DNA of 64,000 bases from the NCBI RefSeq assembly GCF_002941025.1, contig NZ_PTJS01000001.1:6303766-6367765 (forward strand), read 5' to 3'. Positions 38,809 to 45,934 of the stretch are shown in pieces; position 1 is the stretch's first letter, and each line of letters starts with the position of its first letter. The position numbers were made by a program, and so were the translations under genes. Below the pieces are notes generated by a model. That model saw only the letters and a program-made list of their open reading frames with translations, ran no database searches and was not told the origin of the DNA. The stretch is from Streptomyces sp. QL37. Its GTDB lineage: Bacteria > Actinomycetota > Actinomycetes > Streptomycetales > Streptomycetaceae.

Positions 38809-40068
38809 ATGAGTTCGGGGGACGGCATGGGGGATGATTTCGCACTCGATGGTCCGGTTTCCCCCTCGATTTCTCAGTGGGGCCAGTCGGGGGAGGAGTG
38901 CTTACGTGAGTTCACGACCGCGCTCTTCGGACACCTGCCCCGAGTGGATCAGCACAGATGGGCGCAGCTCTACCTGGAGGCGCTGCTCGCCACTCCCGGC
39001 AAGAAGTCCGTCCGGCGGCTCGCCGCCACGGTTTCGAACTCCGCGGCGACGGCTCAGTCGCTGCGGAACTTCCTGAACTCCAGTCCGTGGGAATGGGATC
39101 CGGTCATGCGCGAGTTGAGCGCCTGGACGGCACGGCGCGGACCCGTCCGTGCGTGGTCGATCGGCACGGCCCTCCTGCCCAAGCGTGGCGACCGGTCCGC
39201 CGGAGTCCACCAGCACTTCGACTCCCATTCGGGACGTACGCTCAACTGTCAGGTCGCGGTGGGGGCGTTCCTGTGCGTGGGCCGTGCCCATGTGCCCGTC
39301 GACTGGCGCCTGTTCATGCCCTTCTCGTGGACGAACGATCTGATTCGACGTCAGATGGCACGCATACCGGACAGTGAGGGGCACCGCCCGCTGTGGGCTC
39401 AGGCGCTGGCGACGGTGGACGGCCTGGCCGAGAGTTCCGAGCCCGTCCCCGTGGTCGCGGACATCGGGTCCAGCCCGGATGTCCGGCATCTGGTCCAGGG
39501 GCTCAGCCGGCGTGGGTACGCGGCGGTCGTCAGGGTGCCGGAACGCATCAAGGTCATTCCGTTCGAGCGCGGGTCGGGACTTCCGGGGTTGACCACCGCC
39601 AAGGCCTGTCTGTCCAAGGGTACGGTTGCCGACATCGATGTCCCGCTGTCCGGGGGGCCGGGTCGGCAACGCGTCCGCGTACGGTCCGCTCCGGTGCGGC
39701 TGCCCGGCGTCGAGGACGGCGTGAGCGCTCGGAGCGACCTGCAGTACCAGCTCTTCACCGAGAGCGAGCCGGGCAACCGCGACGGAGCGGTATGGATCAC
39801 GACCTTGCCCCGCCGTGTCCTCGTGGAGGCCGTGGAGCTCAGCGGTCTTGCGGCCGGCACCGTCGACGCGGTCGCCGTCATGGGGAGCTCCCTCGGGCTG
39901 ATGGACTTCGAGGGGCGCTCATATCCCGGCTGGTATCACCACATGGCCCTGGTCTCCGCGGCATATGCCTTTCGGAGTCTGGGGGGCGGTTCGGCCCCCT
40001 TCGGTGAGGGGGCCTCCGCGTGCGGCCGTGGCACGCCCGCCGTGGAGTTGGACGCCGAGTGCGGGTGA
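38809..40068 (+). CDS. Degenerate IS701-type transposase-derived protein, TTA-containing
   Basis: A 419-residue relative of IS701-type DDE transposases: LRNFLNSSPWEWDP, KRGDRSAGVHQHF, NCQVAVGAFLC, DWRLFMPFSWTND and ARIPDSEG follow the family order. The expected first catalytic Asp segment (VVDETGF-like) is WSIGTALLP here. The second (ADEVYG-like) is VADIGSS, keeping an Asp but not the motif. Transposition activity is therefore unlikely. There are no terminal inverted repeats or target duplications, and the ORF is full length. This fits a domesticated protein rather than an insertion sequence. Codon 32 (38902-38904) is TTA, predicting bldA-dependent translation. Start 38809 or 38827; the latter has GGGGGA at 38816-38821. 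Divergent from the LmbU-type gene, it is a candidate developmental regulator. Function is unproven. Confidence 0.75.
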   Translation: MSSGDGMGDDFALDGPVSPSISQWGQSGEECLREFTTALFGHLPRVDQHRWAQLYLEALLATPGKKSVRRLAATVSNSAATAQSLRNFLNSSPWEWDPVMRELSAWTARRGPVRAWSIGTALLPKRGDRSAGVHQHFDSHSGRTLNCQVAVGAFLCVGRAHVPVDWRLFMPFSWTNDLIRRQMARIPDSEGHRPLWAQALATVDGLAESSEPVPVVADIGSSPDVRHLVQGLSRRGYAAVVRVPERIKVIPFERGSGLPGLTTAKACLSKGTVADIDVPLSGGPGRQRVRVRSAPVRLPGVEDGVSARSDLQYQLFTESEPGNRDGAVWITTLPRRVLVEAVELSGLAAGTVDAVAVMGSSLGLMDFEGRSYPGWYHHMALVSAAYAFRSLGGGSAPFGEGASACGRGTPAVELDAECG

Positions 40069-40168
40069 TGCCGGCCTGGCGGGGGAGACGTCCTGGGGTC
40101 GGGGAGTGCCCGGCTGTGTCCTGTCGGCGGGACGGCCGGGGGATCGTCGGCGGAGCAGGCCTGCGGCA

Positions 40169-40254
40169 GGACGTCACCGGGTGACGTCACCCCGAGGCGA
40201 ATCTGACGTCACTTCGGTTGTGGTGACGTCACATCTGACGCTATGGTGACGTCA
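40169..40254. promoter_or_regulatory. Array of TGACGTCA palindromes (operator array)
   Basis: Four perfect TGACGTCA palindromes at 40182-40189, 40204-40211, 40224-40231 and 40247-40254, a 7/8 copy at 40169-40176, and a TGACG half-site at 40236-40240. Start-to-start spacings of 22, 20 and 23 bp are about two helical turns, so bound dimers would sit on one face. The last copy overlaps the A of the next start codon. This is the layout expected of an autoregulated ribbon-helix-helix operator. Confidence 0.8.
40218..40247 (+). promoter_or_regulatory. Putative promoter for a leaderless mRNA
   Basis: TTGTGG (40218-40223), 18-bp spacer, TATGGT (40242-40247). Transcription would begin near the ATG at 40254, and no Shine-Dalgarno sequence precedes that ATG, so a leaderless transcript is likely. 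The promoter is embedded in the TGACGTCA array and would be occluded by binding. Confidence 0.55.
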
Positions 40255-40766
40255 TGGATCTGGCGCCGTTTGTCGTGAGCCTCAATCGAGCAGTCGCCGC
40301 TGCCGGTACAGCAGGAGGAGAGGAGGCCGAAGCTTTTCTCGCACGATTCGCCGTGCCTCTGGAGTCGGCCATCAGGCTCACTCTGCTGGAAGTGGTGTCG
40401 GCTGCGGCCGACGAGATTGCCGCAGACCTGAAGCCGGGGTCGGTGGACGTGGTTCTCCGGGGAAGCAACCCCGGCTTCAGGGTTACGGTTCCGAAGGAGG
40501 AGCCGCCGCCTTCGGCCTCCGGCGCTTCGGCTCCGGCCGAACCGCCTTCCGCTCAGCCCGCGGCGGACGGTGCGACGGCGCGGGTCACCCTTCGCATTCC
40601 CGAGACGGTCAAGTTGAAGGTCGACGAAATCGCAGGCCTGGAAGGCTTGTCGGCGAACGCCTGGCTCGCCCGTGTCATCACTGCCGCTGTGGGCGGCTCC
40701 GGCTCCGGCTCCCGCGCCGGCGACGGACTGCGGATCGGCCAGGGTTACTCCGGCTGGTCCCGCTGA
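40254..40766 (+). CDS. HicB-like / ribbon-helix-helix DNA-binding protein
   Basis: Protein of 170 residues. The N-terminal half (about 1-80) is a helical domain then a short beta segment with no family I can name. A proline/alanine-rich linker (PPPSASGASAPAEPPSAQ) follows. The C-terminus (about 105-145) reads ARVTLRIPETVKLKVDEIA then GLSANAWLARVI, a ribbon-helix-helix (HicB/Arc-like) pattern. The tail is Gly/Ser-rich. No HicA-type toxin lies beside it, so it is probably a regulator rather than an antitoxin. The gene starts inside its own TGACGTCA array and is followed 95 bp later by the DUF4097 gene. Autoregulation and control of the downstream gene are inferred. Confidence 0.75.
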   Translation: MDLAPFVVSLNRAVAAAGTAGGEEAEAFLARFAVPLESAIRLTLLEVVSAAADEIAADLKPGSVDVVLRGSNPGFRVTVPKEEPPPSASGASAPAEPPSAQPAADGATARVTLRIPETVKLKVDEIAGLEGLSANAWLARVITAAVGGSGSGSRAGDGLRIGQGYSGWSR

Positions 40767-40861
40767 GGAGCGAATCCGCCGCAGCAACCGGGGCTTCGCC
40801 GCCCCGACCCCGTTCAGCCGTTCGACGTTCATTTCCCGGACTGATCAGAAAGGCATTTGGC

Positions 40862-41725
40862 ATGCCCACTTTCGAGACCCCCGACCCGATCTCCGTCCAT
40901 CTCAGCATTGCCGCCGGAGACGTCGAGTTCAGGGCGGATGATCGTACGGAAACCGTGGTGGAAGTCCGGCCGAGCAACAGCAGCGAGGCCAGCCGCAGGG
41001 CAGCCGAGGAGACCAAGGTCGACTACAGCGGCGGTAAGTTGCAGATCCGCGGTCCCAAGCCGCGCCGCAGGCTGTTCGGCAAGCAGAAGAACGTCGAGAC
41101 CACGAGCGACGAGTCGATCCATGTCGCGATCAACCTGCCGACGGGGTCCCGCGTGCAGGGCGATGCGGCCGTCGGCTGCGTCGACGCACAAGGCCGGCTC
41201 GGCGCCTTCCGGTTCGAGTCGGGGTGCGGCGACATCCGCATCGAGGAGACCACCGGTCTTCGCCTGGAGGCAGGACTCGGCAACGTAACTGTCAAGCGCG
41301 TCCAGGGAGACGTCGACATCACCGTCGCACAGGGCAAGCTGCGCATTGCCGACATCGACGGGTCCGCCACGATCGAGAACCTCAGCGGTGTGACCAAGGT
41401 CGGCCACGTCGCACGCGGTCTGACGGTGCAGGCGACGAACGGCGATGTGTCGGTGGGGCGGGCGGACGGCGACGTCAAGGTCAAGAACGCCAACGGCGAC
41501 GTCCAGGTCAGCGAAGTCACGCGAGGATCCATCACTCTCGAGACGGCCCACGGCTCGATCGAGGTCGGCGTGCACGAGGACTCGGCGGCGCACATCGACG
41601 CCCAGGCGCTGGTGGGCGGTGTCCGCAATTCCCTGAACTCCGCCGACGGGCCCGGGACCTCCGACGAGACCGTCAACCTGCACCTGCGCACCCTGGTCGG
41701 CCAGATCGACATCCACCGCTCCTGA
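40862..41725 (+). CDS. DUF4097 family beta-strand repeat protein
   Basis: A 287-residue protein with the DUF4097 pattern: short repeats of about 16-20 residues (GDIRIEE, GNVTVKR, GDVDITV, GDVSVGR, GDVQVSE, GSITLET, GSIEVGV), each predicting a turn of a right-handed beta-helix. There is no signal peptide or membrane segment, so it is predicted cytoplasmic or peripheral. The family often sits next to HicB-like/RHH regulators and ABC exporters in Streptomyces, as here (RHH gene upstream, DrrA/DrrB-type genes downstream). Molecular function is unknown; a scaffold or ligand-sensing role is only a guess. Confidence 0.85.
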   Translation: MPTFETPDPISVHLSIAAGDVEFRADDRTETVVEVRPSNSSEASRRAAEETKVDYSGGKLQIRGPKPRRRLFGKQKNVETTSDESIHVAINLPTGSRVQGDAAVGCVDAQGRLGAFRFESGCGDIRIEETTGLRLEAGLGNVTVKRVQGDVDITVAQGKLRIADIDGSATIENLSGVTKVGHVARGLTVQATNGDVSVGRADGDVKVKNANGDVQVSEVTRGSITLETAHGSIEVGVHEDSAAHIDAQALVGGVRNSLNSADGPGTSDETVNLHLRTLVGQIDIHRS

Positions 41726-41733
41726 CGGAGCTC

Positions 41734-41779
41734 GTCCCCACGAGACACCAAACAGAGTCCCCACGAGACACCAAACAGA
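41734..41779. repeat. Perfect 23-bp tandem repeat before the ABC transporter gene
   Basis: Two identical 23-bp units, 41734-41756 and 41757-41779 (core CCCCACGAGACACCAAAC), directly before the RBS GGGAGGGG (41781-41788) of the ATPase gene. It may be a slippage duplication or a tandem binding site; it lies in the mRNA leader. Confidence 0.85.
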
Positions 41780-41790
41780 AGGGAGGGGAC

Positions 41791-42744
41791 GTGACCACGC
41801 CCCCCACAGCCATCAAGGCAACAGGATTACGCAAGGCCTACGGCGACAAGGTGGTGCTCGACGGCATCGACCTGGACATCCCGGCAGGCACGATCTTCTC
41901 GCTCCTCGGCCCCAACGGAGCCGGCAAGACGACGACGGTCGAGATCCTCGCGACGCTCACCGACGCCGACGGCGGAGAGGTGCACGTCGGCGGCCACGAC
42001 ATCATGCGGAACGCCGCGGGGGCTCGCGAGGCGATCAGTGTGACCGGTCAGTTCTCCGCGGTGGACAACCTGTTGACCGGCAGGGAAAACCTGATCATGA
42101 TGGCGGACCTGTACCACCTGGGCCGCACTGCCGGCCGCGTCCGAGCTGCCGAACTGCTGGAGCAGTTCGACCTTCTGGGCGCGGCGGACAAGAGCGCCCT
42201 CACCTACTCCGGCGGCATGCGGCGCAGACTCGACCTTGCCATGACACTGGTCGGCAGGCCGCGCATCATCTTCCTCGACGAACCGACCACCGGCCTCGAC
42301 CCCCGCAGCCGGCGCGCCATGTGGGACGTCATCCGTGGCCTGGTCGCCGACGGCGTCACCGTCTTCCTCACCACCCAGTACCTGGAGGAGGCGGACCAAC
42401 TCGCAGACCGGATCGCGGTCCTCGACCATGGACGCCTGGTCGCCGAGGGCACCGCCGAGGACCTCAAGCGACGGGTCCCGGGAAGCTACATCCGGCTGCA
42501 GTTCGCGGAATCCCGCTACCTCGAGGCTGCGGCAAGCACGCTCCACAACGTGTCCAGGGACGAGAAGTCGCTCGCGCTGAAGGTGCCCACGGACGGCAGC
42601 GTCCGTTCCCTCAGGACGCTGCTGGACAAACTGGATGACGTGGCCATCGAGGTCGACGAACTCACCGTCCACTCCCCGGATCTCGACGACGTATTCCTGG
42701 CTCTTACCGACCCCAGCAGCGTGCAGAAGGGATCAGCCCGATGA
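41791..42744 (+). CDS. ABC exporter ATPase, DrrA type, TTA-containing
   Basis: ATP-binding subunit (317 residues) of an ABC-2 drug exporter of the DrrA class (daunorubicin resistance ATP-binding). Walker A GPNGAGKT, signature YSGGMRRRLDLAM, Walker B IIFLDEPTTGLD, switch His region replaced by TTQYLEEAD as in DrrA, and the DrrA-type C-terminal extension. The open frame runs upstream through the preceding gene in another frame. GTG 41791 is chosen because GGGAGGGG sits just before it and similarity starts there. Codon 13 (41827-41829) is TTA, so translation may depend on bldA. It overlaps the permease gene by ATGA (42741-42744). It probably exports the peptide and gives self-resistance. Confidence 0.93.
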   Translation: MTTPPTAIKATGLRKAYGDKVVLDGIDLDIPAGTIFSLLGPNGAGKTTTVEILATLTDADGGEVHVGGHDIMRNAAGAREAISVTGQFSAVDNLLTGRENLIMMADLYHLGRTAGRVRAAELLEQFDLLGAADKSALTYSGGMRRRLDLAMTLVGRPRIIFLDEPTTGLDPRSRRAMWDVIRGLVADGVTVFLTTQYLEEADQLADRIAVLDHGRLVAEGTAEDLKRRVPGSYIRLQFAESRYLEAAASTLHNVSRDEKSLALKVPTDGSVRSLRTLLDKLDDVAIEVDELTVHSPDLDDVFLALTDPSSVQKGSAR

Positions 42745-43532
42745 GCAGCGCGTCCTTTGCCGTCAGTGATTCGATGACCATGCTCCGGCGCAGCCTGCGG
42801 CACGGTATCCGCTATCCCGTCATGCTGGTCTCCAGCCTGGCCACGCCCATCATTCTGCTGCTCATGTTCGTCTACATCCTCGGCGGCACCATGGGTGCGG
42901 GAATGGGAAGCGGATCGGCGGGGCGCATCGAGTATTTGAATTACATCGCCCCGTCGATGATCCTGCTCACGGTCTGCTATGGCGGCGGAACCACGGCCGT
43001 CATGGTGAGCGTCGATCTGACGGAAGGCATCGTCAAGCGATTCCGCACCATGCCGATCTCCCGCTCCGCCGTGCTCACCGGACACGTGATCGGCGGGACC
43101 CTCCGCACGACGGCCACCTTCACGCTCGTACTGCTGGTGGCTCTGCTCATGGGATTCAGGCCCACCGCCGGCCTTGTCGAATGGTTCGCCGCCTTCGGAG
43201 TGCTCATCCTGCTCGCCGTGGCCCTGACCTGGCTGTCCATCGCCTTCGGGGCCCAGGCCAAGAGCCCGGGTGGCGCCAACACCGCGATGCTGCCGCTGCA
43301 ACTGCTGCCCCTGGTCAGCAGCGCCTTCGTGCCGACGGACTCGATGCCGACGGTGGTGCGCCTGTTCGCCGAGTACCAGCCCTTCACGCCCATCATCGAC
43401 ACGCTCCGCGGTCTCCTGATGGGCAGCGAGATCGGCAACAGCGGCTACTTCGCCCTGGGATGGATGATCGGCATCCTCCTGGTCGGCTTCTTCTGGGCCA
43501 GCTCGGCCTTCCACCGCCGTGGGCGCGGCTGA
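42741..43532 (+). CDS. ABC-2 type exporter permease, DrrB type
   Basis: Membrane subunit (263 residues) partnering the preceding ATPase, translationally coupled through an ATGA overlap. It has an N-terminal cytoplasmic helix, then about six hydrophobic segments (around residues 27-48, 68-90, 115-137, 140-165, 170-195 and 228-250). The family motif AFVPTDSMP and the cytoplasmic EGIVKRFRTMPISR (ABC-2 coupling region) are present. By family it exports hydrophobic drugs across the cytoplasmic membrane. The most likely substrate is the product of the adjacent NRPS line, inferred from position only. Confidence 0.93.
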   Translation: MSSASFAVSDSMTMLRRSLRHGIRYPVMLVSSLATPIILLLMFVYILGGTMGAGMGSGSAGRIEYLNYIAPSMILLTVCYGGGTTAVMVSVDLTEGIVKRFRTMPISRSAVLTGHVIGGTLRTTATFTLVLLVALLMGFRPTAGLVEWFAAFGVLILLAVALTWLSIAFGAQAKSPGGANTAMLPLQLLPLVSSAFVPTDSMPTVVRLFAEYQPFTPIIDTLRGLLMGSEIGNSGYFALGWMIGILLVGFFWASSAFHRRGRG

Positions 43533-43561
43533 CTCTCACCTTCCTCCGCGTTCTGCAACAA

Positions 43562-43664
43562 GCAGCCACCGGATTGCGTCACCTTCCGCGCGAATGCGCC
43601 GGACGGTCGCGGTCCGGTGGCTGCAGACGTTTCTCGTGCGTTTTCGCTGCCCCTTGCAGCGAAA
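43562..43664. terminator. Two inverted repeats ending the ABC transporter operon
   Basis: A 12-bp perfect inverted repeat with arms 43562-43573 and 43613-43624 (39-nt loop) is followed by a compact 9-bp hairpin with arms 43642-43650 and 43656-43664 (5-nt loop). The second is the better terminator candidate. It also abuts the -35 of the P450 promoter, so an operator role is an alternative. Confidence 0.55.
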
Positions 43665-43666
43665 GC

Positions 43667-43696
43667 TTGTTCCTCGGTCGGGGGTTTTTATATAGT
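43667..43696 (+). promoter_or_regulatory. Putative sigma-70-type promoter for the P450 gene
   Basis: TTGTTC (43667-43672), 18-bp spacer, TATAGT (43691-43696) within a notably AT-rich patch. The predicted start near 43703 leaves a leader of about 140 nt before the P450 start codon. Confidence 0.55.
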
Positions 43697-43845
43697 GGAA
43701 CAGATGCAGAGAGCGCCGAAGCCTCGCCCGTTCTGCAGGACGCGTCGTTTCTGAATTCGACGCCACGGACAACTGGGATGCAATTCGTTTTACGAGGTCC
43801 AGGCCATAAGCTCCGAATGTCGTGAACAAAAATAGGGAGATGTAT

Positions 43846-45066
43846 ATGACCGAGCTGGCCCCCGACGGACTTTGGCTGCCCACCGAGCGGCCGGCCGGAT
43901 GTCCTTACAGCCCGCCGGAGGAACTGGCAGGGATCCGGGAAAAGGAACCACTCAGCCGGATCCAGTACATGGGCGGCCACGAGGGCTGGCTGGTGACCAG
44001 TCACTCCCTGGCCCGCGCCATCCTGGCCGACCCCCGCGTCAGCTCCCGGAGCGAGTTCCTCCGCACGCCAGTCAAGGGCGCCCCGTACGCGGACGACCCG
44101 CCGCCCGCACCGGCGGGGATCATCACCCTCATGGACCCGCCGGACCACACCCGGTACAGGCGTCTCATCACTGGTGAGTTCACCGTGCGCCGCATGCGTC
44201 AACTCACGGAGCAGATCGAGGAGATCACCGCCGAGTGCCTGGACGCGATGGAGAGCCAGGGCACGTCGGCCGACTTCGTGGACGCCTTCGCCCGCCGGAT
44301 ACCGGGGATGGTCATCTCCCTGCTGCTCGGCGTCTCCGCCGAGGAGCGCGGCACGTTCTACGACATGGTCGACCACATGCACCAGCTGACGCGTCATCAG
44401 GGCTCGGTGGAGGACCTGACGGCGGCCTACCTCGCCATCCGCGGCTTCATGGACAAGCTGCTGCAGTCCAAGCGTGAGAATCCCACGGACGACCTGTTCA
44501 GCGGCCTGGCGTCGACCGATCTGCCGGACGACGAGGTCACCAATCTGGCCATCACGCTGATGGGCGCCGGCCTCGACACCATCGCCAGCACGATCGCGGT
44601 CGGCACCCTGGCGCTGCTGCGCAACCCCGAGCAGCTCCGCGCCCTGCGGGAGGCGGACCAGGAAGGGGTCGAGCGTGCGGTGGAGGAACTGCTGCGCTAC
44701 ACGGCCGTGCTGCCCATCCTGACCCGCTCGGCGCTGGAAGACATGGAGATCGACGGCCTGCTGATCAAGGCGGGTGATCCCATCACCATCTCGACGGCGG
44801 CGGCCAACCGGGACCCCGACAAGTTCGGTCTCCCCGACGATCTCGACCTGAGCCGCTCCGCGCGCGGCCATGTCTCCTTCGGGCATGGCGTCCACCAGTG
44901 TGTCGCCCAGCAACTGGCCCGGGTGGAGCTGCAGGTGGCCTTTCCCGCCCTGATCAAGCGGTTCCCGACGCTCCGTCTTGCCGCTGAGCCCGAGGACATT
45001 CCCGTGCGTGACGAGGGCGCCTTCTACGGCGTGTGGGAGATGCCCGTCGCCTGGGGCGAGGAGTAG
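43846..45066 (+). CDS. Cytochrome P450 monooxygenase
   Basis: Soluble bacterial class I P450 (406 residues) that needs ferredoxin and a reductase from elsewhere. Motifs: I-helix GAGLDTIAS (acid-alcohol pair D-T), ExxR as EELLR, heme loop FGHGVHQCVAQQLAR with the thiolate Cys. Upstream starts at 43822 (GTG) and 43840 exist, but AGGGAG at 43834-43839 is spaced 6 nt from ATG 43846, which begins MTELAPDG. Small peptide-tailoring P450s of this type hydroxylate carrier-bound or released amino acids in NRPS pathways. The exact substrate cannot be read here. It stands alone between a promoter and a strong hairpin. Confidence 0.95.
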   Translation: MTELAPDGLWLPTERPAGCPYSPPEELAGIREKEPLSRIQYMGGHEGWLVTSHSLARAILADPRVSSRSEFLRTPVKGAPYADDPPPAPAGIITLMDPPDHTRYRRLITGEFTVRRMRQLTEQIEEITAECLDAMESQGTSADFVDAFARRIPGMVISLLLGVSAEERGTFYDMVDHMHQLTRHQGSVEDLTAAYLAIRGFMDKLLQSKRENPTDDLFSGLASTDLPDDEVTNLAITLMGAGLDTIASTIAVGTLALLRNPEQLRALREADQEGVERAVEELLRYTAVLPILTRSALEDMEIDGLLIKAGDPITISTAAANRDPDKFGLPDDLDLSRSARGHVSFGHGVHQCVAQQLARVELQVAFPALIKRFPTLRLAAEPEDIPVRDEGAFYGVWEMPVAWGEE

Positions 45067-45134
45067 ATCCGAGCCACCCCGGACCAGAGTCGTGGCGGCT
45101 GCCCCACCAGGTAGTCCGCCTCGGCTCTCCCAAA

Positions 45135-45179
45135 GGCCCCGGAACACCGTGCCAACCCCCGTCGCGGTGTTCCGGGGCC
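45135..45179. terminator. Hairpin terminator after the P450 gene
   Basis: Perfect 15-bp inverted repeat: arms 45135-45149 and 45165-45179, 15-nt loop, 68 nt after the P450 stop. Confidence 0.75.
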
Positions 45180-45500
45180 GATTTCCGTGTGGGGCCGCCT
45201 GGGCGTCCGGATGTCCCGTTGCCGGGACATCCAGTTGATCTGACGGCTGACTGCCACTTACTGACCCAGGGGCGTCGACATATCCGGACCGGGAAGGGAG
45301 ACTGGGCGCAGTGATCGAGATGACCATTCCTCGATCCGAAGGTCGCGAGATGTGTTCCGGCAGGGCCGTCGATGCCTTGGCCGAGTCTCTGCTGCCTGAA
45401 ACTCCCTGGCGGGAAATGCCGCAACCAGCTACTTGACTGTGGCCTCGTGATGCGCCCGGCGTTCCTGGGCGAGGATTTCGTTGACGGAGGGCGTAGGGGA
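45180..45500. promoter_or_regulatory. Leader of the SnoaL-like / aminotransferase pair
   Basis: About 320 bp after the P450 terminator without a convincing gene. An open frame from 45372 runs into the next gene in the same frame, but its N-terminal part matches nothing in the family. The region should hold the promoter of the next two genes; I could not pick reliable -35/-10 boxes. GGAGGG near 45486-45491 is the RBS for ATG 45501. Confidence 0.4.
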
Positions 45501-45887
45501 ATGAGCGAAGAATACTGGCACGGTGCGGAGCGGATTGTGCGCGAGGACCGGATACGTCGTTACTACGAACTGGTGGACGTGGATGATGTGCCAGGACTGG
45601 TGAACCTGTTCACCGAGGAAGCCGTCTACCGTCGGCCCGGTTACGAGCCGTTGGTCGGCCGCACCGACCTCGAAAGGTTCTACAGGGAGGACCGTGTCAT
45701 CAGGGAGGGCCGGCACGTGGTGTCCACCCTCCTGCTGGATGGGGACGACGCGGCCGTCCACGGCACGTTCAGTGGAACCCTGCGCGACGGACGTGAGGTG
45801 GATCTCCGGTTCGCAGATTTCTTCACCTTCTCCGAAGCAGACGCGTTCTGCTGCAGAGAGACCTTTTTCTTCGCGCCGTTGGTCTGA
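45501..45887 (+). CDS. SnoaL-like / nuclear transport factor 2-fold protein
   Basis: Protein of 128 residues with the alpha+beta barrel pattern of SnoaL-like/ketosteroid isomerase-type proteins: an N-terminal helix ending RIRRYYELVDVDDVPGLVNL, then FTEEAVYRRPGYEPLVGR and an ending of alternating beta strands (VHGTFSG, EVDLRFADFF). Members act as isomerases, cyclases, hydrolases or oxygenases, or only bind ligand, so the reaction cannot be read. ATG 45501 is preferred over 45372 because similarity starts with the helix and GGAGGG precedes it. It is followed 47 bp later by the aminotransferase gene, probably in one operon, and may act on the same amino-acid precursor. Confidence 0.8.
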   Translation: MSEEYWHGAERIVREDRIRRYYELVDVDDVPGLVNLFTEEAVYRRPGYEPLVGRTDLERFYREDRVIREGRHVVSTLLLDGDDAAVHGTFSGTLRDGREVDLRFADFFTFSEADAFCCRETFFFAPLV

Positions 45888-45934
45888 CGGCATCCGGTGT
45901 ATTTCGAGAATCTTCGCTTCCGAAGGGACCGCAG

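Noticed and set aside
38809..40068. Active IS element
   Set aside because: First catalytic motif lost, no flanking inverted repeats or direct repeats seen, single copy in the window.
40169..40254. CRISPR-like or plasmid iteron array
   Set aside because: Repeats are only 8 bp, spacers about 12-15 bp and irregular, no cas or replication gene; a promoter-embedded operator array explains it better.
40254..40766. HicA-HicB toxin-antitoxin pair
   Set aside because: No small HicA-like toxin frame on either side; the RHH domain alone does not make an antitoxin.
43579..45327. Minus-strand frame of 582 codons opposite the P450
   Set aside because: Composition shadow; the plus strand carries all P450 motifs with a good RBS.
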